NCBI GenBank assembly: GCA_009923965.1
Contig: RFSL01000055.1
Location: 1-6,656, forward strand
Source of the DNA: Flavobacteriia bacterium
GTDB lineage: Bacteria; Bacteroidota; Bacteroidia; Flavobacteriales_D; Crocinitomicaceae
Reading direction: 5' to 3'
DNA length: 6,656 nucleotides
The notes under the pieces are model-generated. The model was not told the origin of the DNA. It worked only from the letters and a program-made list of their open reading frames with translations, and did no database searches. Position 1 is the stretch's first letter. The number at the start of each line of letters is the position of its first letter. The translations under genes and the position numbers were made by a program. Positions 6,288 to 6,656 of this stretch are shown in pieces.

Positions 6288-6388
6288 TACTTCCTCAATT
6301 CCTTCAAGAAGTCGTAGCATAGTTTGTCTTCTTTCTCTTGTATTTCTTCAGCCTTTTTGTTGCTGTATTCCCATTTCCCGATATAATC
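6287..6388 (-). pseudogene. Frame-shifted C-terminal continuation of the glycosyltransferase-like gene
   Basis: On the minus strand, the frame that reads DYIGKWEYSNKKAEEIQ and ends DFLKELRK stays open for 33 codons and stops with TAA at 6289-6287, flush with the repeat. It would join the upstream glycosyltransferase frame if the A7 run (T7 at 6389-6395 on the plus strand) were one base shorter. Residue make-up (Lys, Glu, one Trp, aromatic residues) looks like genuine protein rather than random AT-rich read-through. It may be the true C-terminus after a sequencing or natural indel, or the leftover tail of another gene. No family match is recognised for this tail alone. Confidence 0.45.
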
Positions 6389-6656
6389 TTTTTTTATCAG
6401 ATTTTTGAGAGAAAAAACTCATTAACCATGCAAATGTACTATTCGAATGAATTAATGTCGGACAATCCCGCATTAATGCTCCATCTTTTAATAATGTATC
6501 TCCAATCACAAAAGTTGGATTCCATTTACGAAAAAATTCCAAATATCTATATTCCCAATCATGTCTTAATTTATCACATACAATATATAATTTATTAAAT
6601 GACAACTTATTCAGAATATCTAGATAATATTTCGGTGGGAGAATATCGGATGTTGG
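6348..6656 (-). CDS. Glycosyltransferase-like protein (GT11 / fucosyltransferase-type), 3' part, possibly frameshifted
   Basis: The minus strand is open from the window edge to TGA at 6350-6348, giving 102 residues of the C-terminal region; the start lies outside. The visible order PTSDILPPKYYLDIL, KLYIVCDKLRHDWEYRYLEFF, FVIGDTLLKD, then MRDCPTLIHSNSTFAWLMSFF resembles the donor-binding half of alpha-1,2-fucosyltransferase-like GT-B enzymes. In those, a late (I/A)-x-x-N-S-T-F-(S/A)-W motif precedes a W/S-A/F-x-L/F helix. Such enzymes build surface polysaccharide or LPS O-antigen. After the A7 run the frame ends quickly in an unconvincing tail (LYREMGIQQQKG), whereas the +1 frame continues to 6287. 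The gene is therefore probably broken or mis-sequenced there. A TTG at 6605-6603 could be taken for a start, but the coding frame clearly continues upstream of it. Family placement is moderate. Confidence 0.5.
   Translation of the reverse strand, partial: PTSDILPPKYYLDILNKLSFNKLYIVCDKLRHDWEYRYLEFFRKWNPTFVIGDTLLKDGALMRDCPTLIHSNSTFAWLMSFFSQKSDKKRLYREMGIQQQKG

Noticed and set aside
6338..6598. Plus-strand open frame opposite the glycosyltransferase fragment
   Set aside because: It is antisense to the IHSNSTFAW coding frame, with a low-complexity Ile/Tyr-rich translation typical of a shadow frame.

Overview
The window looks like a piece of a Bacteroidota chromosome, probably Flavobacteriales. 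The DNA is AT-rich. Gene starts lack Shine-Dalgarno sequences. Several starts are preceded by the Bacteroidota -7 promoter motif TAnnTTTG, once with a TTG element 20 bp upstream. The proteins have the flavour of that phylum: a WF..EYYHILY-type methyltransferase N-terminus, a secreted TPR protein, a RecF-DciA pair and a DUF3089 hydrolase. The exact genus cannot be read from this sequence.

Layout, left to right. Positions 1-118 (minus) hold the N-terminus of a class I SAM-dependent methyltransferase running off the left edge. Divergent from it, coaE (dephospho-CoA kinase, 167-748 plus) converges on pruA (1-pyrroline-5-carboxylate / glutamate-semialdehyde dehydrogenase, 740-2368 minus), and their 3' ends overlap by 9 bp. 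Between pruA and the divergent TPR-transmembrane gene (2435-3658 plus) lies a compact regulatory region. In it, two opposite Bacteroidota-type promoters of identical geometry appear interlocked. Then come recF (3702-4811), dciA (4821-5126) and a secreted DUF3089 alpha/beta hydrolase (5145-6077), all plus strand with 9 and 18 bp gaps. They are probably one transcription unit starting at a TAACTTTG box 7 bp before the recF start.

The right end changes character. Positions 6130-6287 form a GC-rich, imperfect, attC-like palindromic repeat. Beyond it, on the minus strand, is the 3' part of a glycosyltransferase-like gene (IHSNSTFAW motif, resembling fucosyltransferase / GT11-type enzymes) that runs off the right edge. 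This gene seems frameshifted at a run of seven A/T pairs: a second frame continues for 33 codons and stops exactly where the repeat begins. This end is the most likely accessory or mobile part of the window.

Functionally the left and middle are housekeeping: CoA synthesis, proline/glutamate catabolism, DNA gap repair and replicative helicase loading. No complete novel multigene system is visible. The best leads are the attC-like element with its adjacent broken surface-sugar gene, the interlocked divergent promoters, and a TPR sensor-like membrane protein lacking any output domain.
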